This document shows, one piece after another, positions 44,751 through 55,524 of a DNA stretch of 64,000 bases. The DNA comes from Siphonodentalium dalli. Taxonomy: Eukaryota; Mollusca; Scaphopoda; Gadilida; Siphonodentaliidae. A program made the translations under genes and the position numbers. The notes under the pieces are model-generated. The model saw only the letters and a program-made list of their open reading frames with translations. It did not search any database and had not been told where the DNA came from. How positions within the stretch are numbered: position 1 is the stretch's first letter; every line of letters begins with the position of its first letter. Where the stretch lies: assembly GCA_032622095.1 (NCBI GenBank), contig CP136063.1, positions 65,919,897 to 65,983,896 on the forward strand. Reading direction: 5' to 3'.

Positions 44751-45470
44751 ACAACTTGTTTATAGCCATCTCATTCCCAATATTTTTCATTTTAATTCTA
44801 ACTTAATATTTTAATTCTTATATTTTATAAATTACGACATTGAATAAGAGAGCATGTTGTGTGTTTTAATTCGGCTATCCGATATTTATAGATAAATTAA
44901 TTTTACCGAATTTGGAAGAATTGCGATGAAATTTCCAGATATACGACAAGCGATTTTTTTTATGACATTAGGCTGTTCTGACCGGAAATGGATCGGTTTG
45001 TATGGCGGGAAAATTCTAAAAATGGAGGAACAGAGACTGGCGGCAGAATTTTTACAGAGAGCAGCGGAGGCACTGTCGCCATCCGTCCAACCCATTGTTA
45101 CTGTACCAATAGTACCATCAAATGTACCATCCGTCCAAATGTACAATCAACTGTTAGTGTTTTTTCTAGTAGTAGTACTCCGAGTTCAAGTTCAACTTCT
45201 GTGGATGTTTTGAACAGGGTAAGGGGAATATTTTTCCCCTTACAGTAGACCTAGCGGTACAATAAGAAGTATGAAGGGCAAGAGCACCACAGCACGCCAT
45301 GGTCCCCAATGGATCCATAGGTTTTGTTGTCTTGCACAAACAACTCAAGTAAGTATAGCGTAATTAGTTTAAGGACTTTTCAAAGTCATTTAAAATGATT
45401 TTTGCTCAAAATTCAACAGCCAAAAAAATAACAACTTGTTTATAGCCATCTCATTCCCAATATTTTTCAT
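44751..45470. mobile_element. 640-bp segment copy 2 flanked by an exact 40-bp direct duplication
   Basis: The inserted part 44791-45430 copies 41559-42200. On each side lies the same 40-bp sequence, starting ACAACTTGTTTATAGCC and ending AATATTTTTCAT (44751-44790, 45431-45470). That is the pattern of an insertion with a very long target-site duplication. The mechanism is unknown, since the segment has no TIRs or LTR ends. Confidence 0.75.
44926..45213 (+). other. Open frame in segment copy 2
   Basis: The ATG-started 95-codon frame reads RKWIGLYGGKILKMEEQRLA then AEFLQRAAEALSPSVQP, and ends in a hydrophobic run. Copy 1 has an extra T that shifts it. It overlaps the Ser-rich frame, so at most one of the two is real. 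No family is recognised. Confidence 0.25.
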
Positions 45471-46030
45471 CTGCCTATACAGGCTAATTACTTAAATGTT
45501 GCTTATGTGATTCACATTTCACATATCCAAACGACATCTTGAGTTAACATCATTTTACGTATTTTCAATTAAGGCTTCTATGCCATAACTACTTCAAAGA
45601 GTGTCAATCATAGGCACTAACATTGGATTTTTATCAGGGATTTAAACTCCCATAAAGTCTAATTATCATTTGATTGTGGCTTACATCAGAACAACTGATG
45701 TGACTAAACTACAACTCAAGTTTTACAACTCCAATACAATGGAAAATTTTCAATTCAAATCGCTTTCACAGCAAATTCATTTCAAATATTATCATACTTG
45801 CATATTAATCGTAGCACTATAACCTTCATAGTATTAATCTTCGATAATACCTAGTATTGTTTTTGTTTTTTGGGGGCATGGTGATCATACAGTTTGGAAG
45901 TCACTTATCCATTCTTCTTATTTTTCTATCTTTTCTTACTTGTGCGTTATTTGCTTACTCACTTTAGGAGAATTGATCACTATTCTTTAGAGTCCTTGCT
46001 TCAACCACACATCTTCCTTCTCTCTTATAG
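45471..46030. other. Leader/intron-like stretch before the envelope-type gene
   Basis: AT-rich and without a supported gene. It ends in a pyrimidine-rich acceptor, CTTCTCTCTTATAG, directly before the signal peptide of the envelope-type frame. This looks like the 3' splice site for an env-type mRNA. Confidence 0.45.
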
Positions 46031-47722
46031 GATTTTGGCTTCTCATCTTATGTATGCTCATCACCTTCATCACCCAAGTCAACTCCATGGAGCAACGCCT
46101 CAACTATGGTGTCGTGTTCCAAGAGAACGGCAAGGTGTATCCCATGAAACATCATTGGACGCACACTTTCATCACCACCATTCCTGATATTTTGTCTGAC
46201 GATACGACCGCCCATCAACAACAAATTGTTTCCAGCCACCGTACACCAACAACTTCAAACGTCCACAAAAGCTAAGTTAGATTCCACCATCAACAATATA
46301 TACAACATATTGCCACATCATTCAGTCGCGCCCTCCAGAAAAAGGCGTTCGTGGTTTCCTTTTATCGGTGGACTCTCGAAAAGTATTTTTGGGACAGCGA
46401 CACAAGAAGACATGCAAGCTCTGTCTCGTAGAGTTGCTGCGATTCAAAAACAAACACTTGTCATGTCTAAAACATTTGGACATGAACTTTCATCCTACCA
46501 ATCTTTTATTAAATCAACAGACAGCAGAATAGTGAACGCCTATGCTGCCATCAAAGATAACCACATGGCCATAGAAAACATTTACGACACCATAAATAGG
46601 TCACTATCTAATGTGAAATTATCAGAGGATGCTATTAGTCAGTTGGTAGTGGACCACCTGACTAAGGCACTCTCCATACAGATTTCTCTGGAAGAGTTCT
46701 ATTTTGGGATAGTGTCGCTGCTTCAGGGGAAACTGTCACCTTCCATTATCGACCCGTCAAATTTGCAACTCGCAATCCGAAATATATCTGCATTGCTCGA
46801 AAACAAAAACTCACCTTTCAAAATTTTCAATCTTAATTTGGTTCAAATGTATTCTGCCTTAGACTTTTCGCTCCTAAGGCACAATGCAGATATATACATC
46901 AGCATAAAAATACCTATATCAACTTTGGATCTTCCTATAAACTTGTATAAAATCCAAAGTTTTGCGGTGCCTGTAAACGCTTCCTCGAACTATGGCACAC
47001 AAGTTGAAAATTTGCCCGAATTCTTGGCGGTGACAGTTGATCGGAAAATGTACATGGAAATTTCTGGGGACCTGTTCAATAACTGCAAACAGGTCAACAG
47101 CAATTTCTTCTGCCATTTCCAACCAGTATTCAGAAAGGTTGCGACTCATGTTAGTTCCTCAGCATTGTTTACCGGCAACACAACTATTATCAACCAAATA
47201 TGCCAGTTTCAATTTAAAGAAAATGTTCTCCGTCCATCCATCCATCCAATATCTCACTCTAAGTTTCTGGTCTCTAATCTTTTCTCGTTGGAGGTTATAT
47301 GTCCCAATAAAGAGCCAGTAGAAGCTGGATGTTCATTTTGCATCGTGGACGTACCTTGTCAGTGTTCTATCACTTCCCACCTCTTTCACGTCGCTCCACG
47401 TTGGAATAATTGCCATTCCTCTTCAAAATTTGTAACGAAAGAACATCCAGTAAATTTAGCACTTTTGCAGCAATTTTTCAATCCATCTTCCCTTGCTAAC
47501 ATATCTGCTGGTCTCACATTTCCACAACCTCCAACTTTAACGCTACCCCCCCCCCCCCCCCCTTTAAGTTTTTTAAACATAACTTTTCAAAAATTATAGC
47601 CAGTGATGAAAAGGCCCATTTAAATCTTAAGAGCATGGTTGAGTCGGCAAAACGAGACGAAACCATATTCCGATCACTGGCTGATTTTGGATGGATCAGG
47701 AGATCAGAAATGGACATAGATC
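46031..47722 (+). pseudogene. Envelope-type fusion glycoprotein (baculovirus F / errantivirus Env-like), broken
   Basis: Directly after a 3' splice site the frame begins with a hydrophobic signal peptide (FWLLILCMLITFITQVNS), then an ectodomain start, NYGVVFQENGKVYPMKHHW. It then shifts frame near 46215-46240. The main frame (to 47599) holds a furin-type site, RKRR (46337-46348), followed at once by a fusion-peptide-like SWFPFIGGLSKSIFGT. A long helical region and Cys-rich ectodomain with N-glycosylation sites come next. A poly-C run (47547-47562) breaks the frame again. Such proteins mediate membrane fusion in insect viruses and retrovirus-like elements. This is an old, non-functional copy. 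No pol gene lies in the window. Confidence 0.75.
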
Positions 47723-48388
47723 ATTGTATGCATGTGTGTTGCCGGCCTATCCTTCATAGGAACATTATATTTATCCTATAAGGTACGCACACTGATAAAA
47801 GCATTAACCATTTTATCTGCTGTTGGAACTGGAAGTGCTCTTTCAATACCTGATTTTGTTTACCAGCCTGAAACAACTTCAGCAGCACCTTCCACAGCCA
47901 ATCCATTGTTTTCTCTCCAAAATGCTCACATTTACTCATCCGCAACGGCAAGTGTAGCATCTTTCGTCGGAGTAGCACTATTTCTTTACCTTGTGTGCTC
48001 CAATGGACGAACTACTCGAAATTTTCTCGTTTTGGAACTTTTAACATCAACAAAATCACTCTTTATAAATGTGCTTACATTGCCGGCTGCCATGCGTACT
48101 TGTGAGTTTCTTGGAGATAAACCGATCCAAGATGTCTCTGTTACATTGTTCCCTTGGCCCAAACTTCATACCAACTGGGGGGATTTTCAAATATCAATAT
48201 TTTCAACGCTATCTATTAGTCCCCCGGGATCTATGTTCATCAATCCACTTACCGCTTGGCGAATTCGTCGACTCATTGGGCATAGATTCTACGTCAACAT
48301 CCACATCAGCAGAGGAGGATATATTCTTAATCTGGAACGGACACCTATGACTCCAACAGCACCAAAAATATACCCAACAGTTCCATGA
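47723..48388 (+). pseudogene. Membrane-anchor and long tail of the envelope-type protein, separate frame
   Basis: Another frame change near 47720 leads into a hydrophobic segment (IVCMCVAGLSFIGTLYLSY) at the expected place of the transmembrane anchor. After ~60 residues there is a second one, VASFVGVALFLYLVC. A tail of ~130 residues follows (WPKLHTNWGDFQISIF), ending in TGA at 48388. Its length exceeds a simple cytoplasmic tail, so it could be a separate membrane protein of the same element. Assignment rests on position and hydrophobicity. Confidence 0.5.
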
Positions 48389-48780
48389 AGATTTCAACCA
48401 CAACAACTCCATATTGGATTCAACATTCTTCACCATCCTACTTGTGGCCTGCTGTTCTTCACGGGATTCAATATCGACAAGTTTTCAATGACATTTGTTT
48501 TGTTTCAATCTTTGTCAAATAATGTATTCCATTTTCAGAACTTCGCATTTGCAGGTTTTATCATGAGTTGCCTGAAATATGTTTATCAGAGAGACTTGGT
48601 TTTCGCTAAGTGCTCGCACTAAGTCTTGCTGATAAATAGCTTTCAGACATCTTTGATCTTACTTCCACTCACCATCCTCATCAATTGCACCTCCTTGCCC
48701 TAAGTAATAACCGAATCTCAGTCCATAATTACAATCAATCACAAATACAAATAGTCACAACTTTATTTCTATCTCTTCAG
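48389..48780. other. Short non-coding interval between envelope-type tail and SGNH ORF
   Basis: No gene. It contains a small inverted repeat (TTTATCAGAGAGACTTGG / CTAAGTCTTGCTGATAAA, 48582-48638) and ends in the acceptor TTTCTATCTCTTCAG. Confidence 0.5.
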
Positions 48781-49478
48781 CCTCATTTGGAAACAGAAAA
48801 ATTAAAATACTGATGTTTGGCTCAAGTCACGTTTGCCGTTTTGCCACTTATCTTGATAGACAAACATCCAGAGGTACTCGAGTTCCCACATCCAACACCG
48901 AACGACGATTCATTCCATTCGCAAGGCATTGGACATTCAAAATGACTGTCACCGTTAAATTCTTTGGAATTAGTGGATTGTGTATTCAGAAACTTGACCG
49001 ACACATGAAACGTCGAATTAAAAACTTCCAGCCTCACATCTTAATCATGATGTGTGGTGGGAATGACTTGTCAGTGGCAATGCCAAATTCCATTTATAAA
49101 AACATCACTGACTTCATACACGAAATTACTCAAGATACGAACTCACAATTACTGCGTGTTGATGTTCTCGAAGTACTACAGCGTCAGCAAGTTCGCCTAC
49201 CTGGCCCCGACAAAATAGATTCTGTCGATATTGGATTAGTTCGGGCTTACAATGAGAACATTTATAACTTCAATTCTCTTCTATATTCCAATTTACATTC
49301 GGAAATTCCTATAGCTCATTATCAACCACTGAGAAGACTTTCTACTTTTGTACATGACCCCACTAATACTGTGTTGCATACAGACAAGGTGCACTTGAAT
49401 GAGGATGGTCAACAACGTCTCAGACGCAATATTAAAAAGATAATAATTAATTCTTTGCATGCTTTCAGCCTCGCTTAA
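48781..49478 (+). CDS. SGNH/GDSL-type hydrolase, intact ORF
   Basis: After the acceptor CTCTTCAG the frame reads SFGNRKIKILMFGSSHVCRF; the internal ATG (48813) gives 221 residues to TAA 49478. SGNH blocks are visible. KILMFGSSH holds block I, with the nucleophile Ser in GSS in place of GDS. VKFFGISG is block II (Gly). ILIMMCGGNDLS is block III (GxND). HTDKVHLNEDG is block V (Asp and His). Such enzymes are esterases/acylhydrolases. Related domains are known in some retrotransposon ORFs (for example CR1 ORF1). It is uninterrupted, unlike its neighbours. The splice site suggests an upstream exon joins it. An element-encoded or captured gene is inferred. Confidence 0.72.
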
Positions 49479-50133
49479 GCGCCACATGCCATTCATACTA
49501 AAACATAAATAGATGGTCCGCATTTACTTTAAGACGCCGGAGTCGTCTTCTTGTGGCAACGGGGTGATGTCAGAGTTAATATTTTGCCATACCAAATAAC
49601 ATTTTCATGCCTCGATATTTGGTACAATTATTTTACTGCAACAGAATATAATTCTCGTCACAATTATTGAATCTAACCAATGCATGTCACGACATCTGGT
49701 TTCCATACAAAACAATGTCGTATAATTCGCATTGTGACATAACGCGCTAATCAGATTGTAATACAAACAGTACATTCAATTTCTAGCCGTCGGCGAAAAA
49801 CAAATACTTTATTAAATAGACCAAGCCACAGGCGGCATCAAGATAATCAGTAATTAATAAGCTGACTACGGGAACCATTGATACATTGCGCAACTAATTC
49901 GCACCGCGTCACGCCGACAGATCTCATAATCTCTTATGAAAACATTAATGGCTTTCGCGTATGTAACAAGTCATTGTTGCACGCTAATCAAGCGTTGGCA
50001 TTATTTCGCAGTTAAGCAGTTGGTGACATAACTTGTTAATTACCACACGTAACGGAGTAGCGCGTGTTATGACACCGGGTGCCATAGCGGGTGCAAAAGC
50101 CACACCCCTTTATTCTCGACCAATCACTGAAGA

Positions 50134-50220
50134 GCAGAAATGAGAATAAGAAACTATGGAATCTCTGGTACGAGTCATTCGATCTATCAGACATTCCATA
50201 GTGTGTTCTTATTTCTGCTT
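50134..50220. repeat. Hairpin with 28-bp arms
   Basis: AGCAGAAATGAGAATAAGAA...CTATGGAAT pairs with ATTCCATAG...TTCTTATTTCTGCT. The right arm recurs at 51341-51390 without the left arm. Confidence 0.75.
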
Positions 50221-50405
50221 CCGGCATATGTAACATTGACATCCTAAATGATACGTCACTTCCGGTTATCGATGATGTTAATGTTGCATATGGCCGCTTC
50301 CGGCAATATGTAAAATTGACACCCCAAAGGGTACGTTACTTCCGGTTATAGATGGTGTTAATGTTGCATACGGCCACTTCGGCAATATGTCACATTAGCA
50401 TCGTA
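50215..50405. repeat. ~88-bp tandem repeat, two and a half copies
   Basis: Units contain CTTCCGGCAATATGTAA, ATTGACA, ACGTTACTTCCGGTTATAGA and GTTAATGTTGCATA. The array runs up to the TATA-like box. Confidence 0.8.
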
Positions 50406-51434
50406 TATAGTAGTAACGCTATATATAAGCGCCCTGATTATCGGTATCGGTACTGTCAAAGTCGGCGCCTCCATGGTAAATTTCAATATGAATATTGGCA
50501 TTGTAAATAGTACAATTAAGCAAGTGATGGCGTCGGTCATGTGTACAACCAATAGAGCGATTGTATAGGCATAATTGTCGCACACGAAGATCCTCACTAA
50601 GGTTTACAAAGTAAGTGTTTTATGAAGAGCCTTGTTCATAATTACATTACTTTAGTATGCAAATTACATCAATATGCAAATTAGATAAATTATACATTGG
50701 AAGCCACGCCCTTGACATTTATTTACATAATCATTTTAAACACTTTCATTTACCTTAAAGTGGCGATATAATGTTGGCTTCCACATCATTAATAGTGGTA
50801 GTAGTTTATATATGTACATATCTTCGGATAATCTATGTTGACTTAAAGAGACCAATACTCTTTTCTAATTGATGGTTTAATTCATTTCTATCACCATCTA
50901 TCTAAGTGTATATTGTATTCATAATGTTATTCTGGTAATTGAGAGTTGAATCTAACTGGTTATAAACGCATGTGTGTACTCAGGCCATCAGTCTGTTGTA
51001 CCGACTTATTATCTTAACTCCGAATGTTGACTTATGTCACACGAACACTAATCGTTGATTGTATTTCTAATAAGCAATATTTTCACAGTAAAGTAAATCT
51101 ATAAATTGTCCATTTACATTCTAATCCGCATGACCGTCTTGGCATGATGATTAGAATTTCAATGGGGCACGTTATAGCCTTTTGATTAAGCAATTATTAA
51201 CTTCAAATTTATATAGTTCAAATGCAAAACTATAAACCACTACAGTTAGACTCGGCTATCTCATGGTGTACAAACCTATTTACATTAATGTTCCTTATGT
51301 TGCTATGTTGTTATTATGCTGTCATAATTATGAAAATATACGAGTCATTCGATCTATCAGACATTCCATAGTGTGTTCTTATTTCTGCTCAGATCTCGGA
51401 CAGAGCTTAATTCCCCAAACAAGAAGCTCTACTA

Positions 51435-52630
51435 AACTGTACCAATAGTACCATCAAATGTACCATCCGTCCAAATGTACAATCAAGTTCAAGTTCAACT
51501 TCTGTGGATGTTTTGAACAGGGTAAGGGGAATATTTTCCCCTTACAGTCGACCTAGCGGTACAATAAGAAGTATGAAGAGCAAGAGCACTACAGCACGCC
51601 ATGGTCCCCAATGGATCCATAGGTTTTGTTGTCTTGCACAAACAACTCAAGTAAGTATAGCGTAATTAGTTTAAGGACTTTTCAAAGTCATTTAAAATGA
51701 TTTTTTCTCAAAATTCAACAGCCAAAAAAATAACTGAAATGCGTCCCAACATAATAGGTACGCGACAGAATGAATGTAATGACGTTGCCAATTTTTGCGT
51801 TTTTTGTGTGACACGCTTTTGCCTATTTTATTTTTTCAGTTGTATTCGACACAATTGTTGTCGTGTGTCAATATTGTCTCATCGGAAATTCCAGTTTATC
51901 CTATTTATAAATATTGCATCATCATTTGTAGCCTCGCTTTCAAATTTTTCTCACAAGGTCAAAGTACGCGGGAAGTACAAACAAAATCGGAAATTTGACA
52001 ACTTCAGCACGCTGCAATCGCACAAATTTTATTTCAAAGTCGACCAAACATAGATAAAAGTCAAAATATGTTAGTCCAATATATTCATGGTGAGTTTCGT
52101 CAAATTGTATCGTGGACAACAGGTTTTTATAACATGCCGAAAAAATAGCTCAACCCGCAAAACCAGTCATCTAGTTTCAACATTTTAGTCACGCCATTTA
52201 ATGTCTAGTTGTCTTTTGTACAGAATAGCCAACCGGCTCCTGAAAGAAGAAGACTGTTTCAATATGCTACACTTTGCCAACTATGACCTCGACGCTGATC
52301 TCATCCACTTGTCAATAACGGGATGAAGAAGCAACTTGAGGTGAGAGATAAGATTATATTCTGTCCCAGGCGACCCATTATCCTGCCTAACATTATATTC
52401 TGTCCCAGGCGACCCATTATCCTGCCTAACATTATATTCTGTCCCAGGCGACCTTTTCTCCTGCCTACTGTGACATTTCATTTTCTTTACATTTAAATGG
52501 AACGTACATATCAATAGATTTATGTTTTCAATGAGCGGATTGTTTCACACCTTGGCTACCATTAGCCAATGAGAACACTGCGATATTAGGTCGCTTCGTA
52601 TATATATAGCGAATCTGCAGACAAGACAGT
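51435..52630. repeat. Repeated segment, copy 3 (matches 41868-43052)
   Basis: It starts at CTGTACCAATAGTACC and ends at CAGACAAGACAGT, as copy 1 does, with a ~40-bp internal deletion in the Ser-rich part and an extra GTCCCAGGCGACCC unit. It carries the same exon (51548-51650) and the CCAAT/TATA site. Confidence 0.88.
52553..52630 (+). promoter_or_regulatory. CCAAT/TATA promoter-like site, copy 3
   Basis: TTAGCCAATGAGAACACT, then CGTATATATATAGCG, then ACAAGACAGT. The SGNH-like frame begins with ATG 52640, within ~40 bp of the TATA box, so this is a plausible core promoter for it. Confidence 0.45.
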
Positions 52631-52639
52631 ATACCCACA

Positions 52640-53385
52640 ATGGTAGCTGTACTAGGAAGTTTGTACATCCGACGAATGTCTGATGAGAAAAATAATGTTC
52701 CTGTCTCAGGTCTTGCATCTATGGAAGAAATGGCATGAAGCTTGACGAATTAGCCAGGTTGCCAGAACTGACTACTTGTTTCCAGCCATCCCAATATAGT
52801 CATTTATCTGGGAGGCAATGACATCGGCCCATCATTGAAGGCAACAGATGTTATAGACAAAATTAAAAACATTAAAGAGCTTCCAGAGCTGAAAATACGG
52901 GTGCTCCCGTTCGTGCGGATGTTAAACAAGACAAAGTTTCCAAACCCAAAGCGACCGGTCTTAATATTGTTCTATATTCAGACTATGCCACCAGCAAGCC
53001 ATATGATGACATGAAGAAGTTCCAGCCAAATGGCGTCATACTGCTGCTGGATGCCAATAGTATCAGAAACGCAACTGTTCCCTTGTACTTGGCTGCTGCT
53101 GCATAGGCCTGCATGGCCAAGATCAGCGCCATCCCGTCTGTAGCGAATGTCTACTTCGTGTCGATGTTGTGACTCGCCTTACACCCGAAGTACAATGATG
53201 GCATGTCGCTGTCAAATTTCAATGGGAAGAGGAGGAAGTGTAAGAACATTGTAATTGTTTCAGAGCCGATACAACTATGCTTCAATTTATTTCCAACACT
53301 GGCAGTCCCAGTTCCTTCGATTCTCGAAGCTCATGACATGTATGCAGAGAGCCATAGCCTCCGCTCAGGAATCTATCATAGTTGA
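52640..53385 (+). pseudogene. Decayed SGNH-hydrolase-like gene
   Basis: From ATG 52640 the frame reads MVAVLGSLYIRRMSDEKN (block I-like). A second frame gives YGRNGMKLDELARLPEL (block II-like), and the first resumes with NIVIYLGGNDIGPSLKATDV (block III, GGND) and ELKIRVLPFVRML. Further on, KKFQPNGVILLLDANSIRN looks like a second block III copy. Several stops and frameshifts break it. It is a relative of the intact gene at 48781-49478, but the two are strongly diverged. Confidence 0.55.
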
Positions 53386-53489
53386 TTGTGTGTATTCAAT
53401 GTTGGCAGAGTTTCTTTGATTTATTTGCAGTCTTATCTAATTTACAGAGAACGTAAATAATGTAAACACTGTTGTATAAATAACGCTGC

Positions 53490-53890
53490 TATTAAATAGG
53501 GAAGTGTACATTTTAGTCGGCCATTTAATGTCGAATTGTCTTTTTTGCACAGAATAGCGAACTGGCTCGGAAAGATGACGTTTCAATATGCTACACTTCG
53601 CCATCTATGACCTCTGCGCTGATCAGTTCCACCTGACAAGCGACAATGGGATGAAGAAGCAACTTGAGGTAAGAGATAAAGATTATATTCTGTCCCAAGC
53701 GACCCGTTATCCTGCCTAACATTCTGTCCCAGGTGACCCGTTATCCTGCCTAACATATTCTGTGCCTATATTAATACTGTGACATTTCATTTTCTCTGCA
53801 TGTAAATAGAACATATCAAAATATATATGTTTTCAATAATTCAATGAGTGGATTGTTTCACACCTTAGCGTATTCTTTAGCCAATGAGAA
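53490..53890. repeat. Diverged fourth copy of the repeated segment's end
   Basis: TTTTTTGCACAG|AATAGCGAACTGGCT, ACACTTCGCCATCTATGACC, ATTCTGTCCCAGGTGACCCG and TAGCCAATGAGAACACTA follow in the same order as 42690-43010. The TATA part is missing. Confidence 0.75.
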
Positions 53891-53997
53891 CACTACAATG
53901 CTATTATTAGGTTCTTCAAAATGGCACTCATTGAGCGTAGATACCAGGCACCACATCGAATATCTAATTTCACCACATGTTTTCTCCCATTTCCAGG

Positions 53998-54110
53998 ATT
54001 TCAACACAGCCGCCGACTCAATGTGCAGAGATTGCAGCAATCGAACGCAGCTCCTACATCGTGGAATTCGGCCTATCCATCACCCACGAGCTCAGATGGA
54101 ATCGTCGGCA
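53998..54110 (+). CDS. Candidate internal exon, unknown
   Basis: It is bounded by CCCATTTCCAG and CGTCGGCA|GTAAGT. The open frame reads FQHSRRLNVQRLQQSNAAPT then SWNSAYPSPTSSDG. It could be spliced to 54471-54683. No family is recognised. Confidence 0.25.
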
Positions 54111-54470
54111 GTAAGTTCTCTTCTTGTGGTCACTATCTGTCCTAGTTTTGCATATCTTTCACGACCAAACACGCGCCCGATACATGGTCACACAGAATAA
54201 ATCAGTTTTCCATTTTGGTCTCACATAGCAGTTTTCACATTGATCGCCGACCCTTAACACACTTATATATGACATATTATGTACTTAATGAATACCACCA
54301 ATGAGTTAGCATATATTTACTATATTTATTGGGATGCTTTATTCAGCATGAGCATTGCACCAATGATTGCGCCCATAATATGTAATTTGTATGAACATAG
54401 CCTATTTTGGCACGAGTATGAACACCTCAGCGTAGTATTTCACATCCCATTAATAAATTATCTAATCTTT

Positions 54471-54683
54471 CAGAGAATGGATTTATGCAGGTGTCCGCAC
54501 TTTCAGCTACAACAGGCCAACACCCAGCAGACATCCTGGAGGCGGCGACGTCTGACGCAGGGACAGCCGAAAGAGTTGAGGGTGATTCCCTGCACGCACA
54601 CCAAGGCCATGGCATTCCTGCAAGTAGACAATTCATATTCTGGCCATCACTAAACGTGAACCCTTTAGTGTATCTCCAACACT
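54471..54683 (+). CDS. Candidate exon, unknown
   Basis: The acceptor CTAATCTTTCAG opens a frame reading VSALSATTGQHPADILEAAT then SDAGTAERVEGDSLHAHQ, with a coding-like composition, ending in a stop at 54683. The function is unknown. Other splice-bounded but stop-containing pieces lie at about 54905-55006 and 55744-55868, suggesting one decayed multi-exon gene. Confidence 0.28.
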
Positions 54684-55129
54684 AAGATGCATGACAGGTA
54701 AACTAATACGTCTATTTGTCCAATTTATTTAGCCAAATAAAACAGATTTTTAGTAATTTGTAAAAAAAAACGCCATTGTGCAAGATCATACCTGCCATGT
54801 GTTCCGTTACTTATGTATGACTACTTAGTATTATATACATTGACCTTCATTTCCAGACTAATTTTGACTACTTAGTACTATATACATTTTCCTCCATTTC
54901 CAGATCGATCCTCATGCGTGCGGGTGGACACAAATTGATATGAACGAGTGACGCACATTCGTGCACTTTACCAAAGTGCACAATCTTTTTGGCATTGGGG
55001 ACACAGTAAGTGCCATTAGTTATCTATACATCGTAAACCCATCGTTCACCTGCACGGACATATGAACTAGTTTGTAAAGTAATTAGACGTCCCACTTCAC
55101 TAGTAATACAACACATACATCTGCTTTAA

Positions 55130-55520
55130 CCCTTTACCCAACAGAATGGCCCTGTGCCAATGCATTCTCTTATATATGCGAGTCGACCATAGGTCCCCTC
55201 GCATATATAAAAGAATGCATTGGCTTAACACATTAAAAATTATAAAATTGTTAAAGAATGTAAGAAAAAATGGTAAAAAGTGTTAAAAAAAGATTTTTTT
55301 TAAGGCCAATGCATTCTCTTATATATGCGAGGCGACATATGGTCGACTCGCATATATAAGAGAATGCATTGGCACAGGGTATAACTAACTATCACAATGT
55401 GGTCGAGGAGCCGGTTCCAATGATATCCATATTTGTATGGTTCTATTGAGACAGACCGAAGATATTTTAGGCTGTTGAAGCTTTATTTGGGCGTTTTTGG
55501 CCAGTTTGTTGGGTAAAGGG
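55130..55520. mobile_element. piggyBac-like MITE, CCCTTTACCCAACA type, two hairpins
   Basis: TTAA flanks it (55126-55129, 55521-55524). Ends are CCCTTTACCCAACA and TGTTGGGTAAAGGG. Relative to the copy at 12538 it is inverted. Both hairpins are present. Confidence 0.92.
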
Positions 55521-55524
55521 TTAA

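Larger units (their letters stand above)
49479..51433. other. Regulatory-looking, gene-poor stretch with repeats
   Basis: No supported gene. It includes an 86-bp hairpin (50134-50220), ~88-bp tandem units (50215-50400), and a TATA-like box at 50409-50423 followed by ATG 50472 with a 31-codon frame. A 50-bp direct repeat (CGAGTCATTCGATCTATCAG...) lies at 50171-50220 and 51341-51390. Confidence 0.5.

Noticed and set aside
41559..45430. The two 640-bp copies as LTRs of one retrotransposon
   Set aside because: No RT, integrase or primer-binding site lies between them, the ends are not TG...CA, and the target duplication flanks only copy 2, not the pair.
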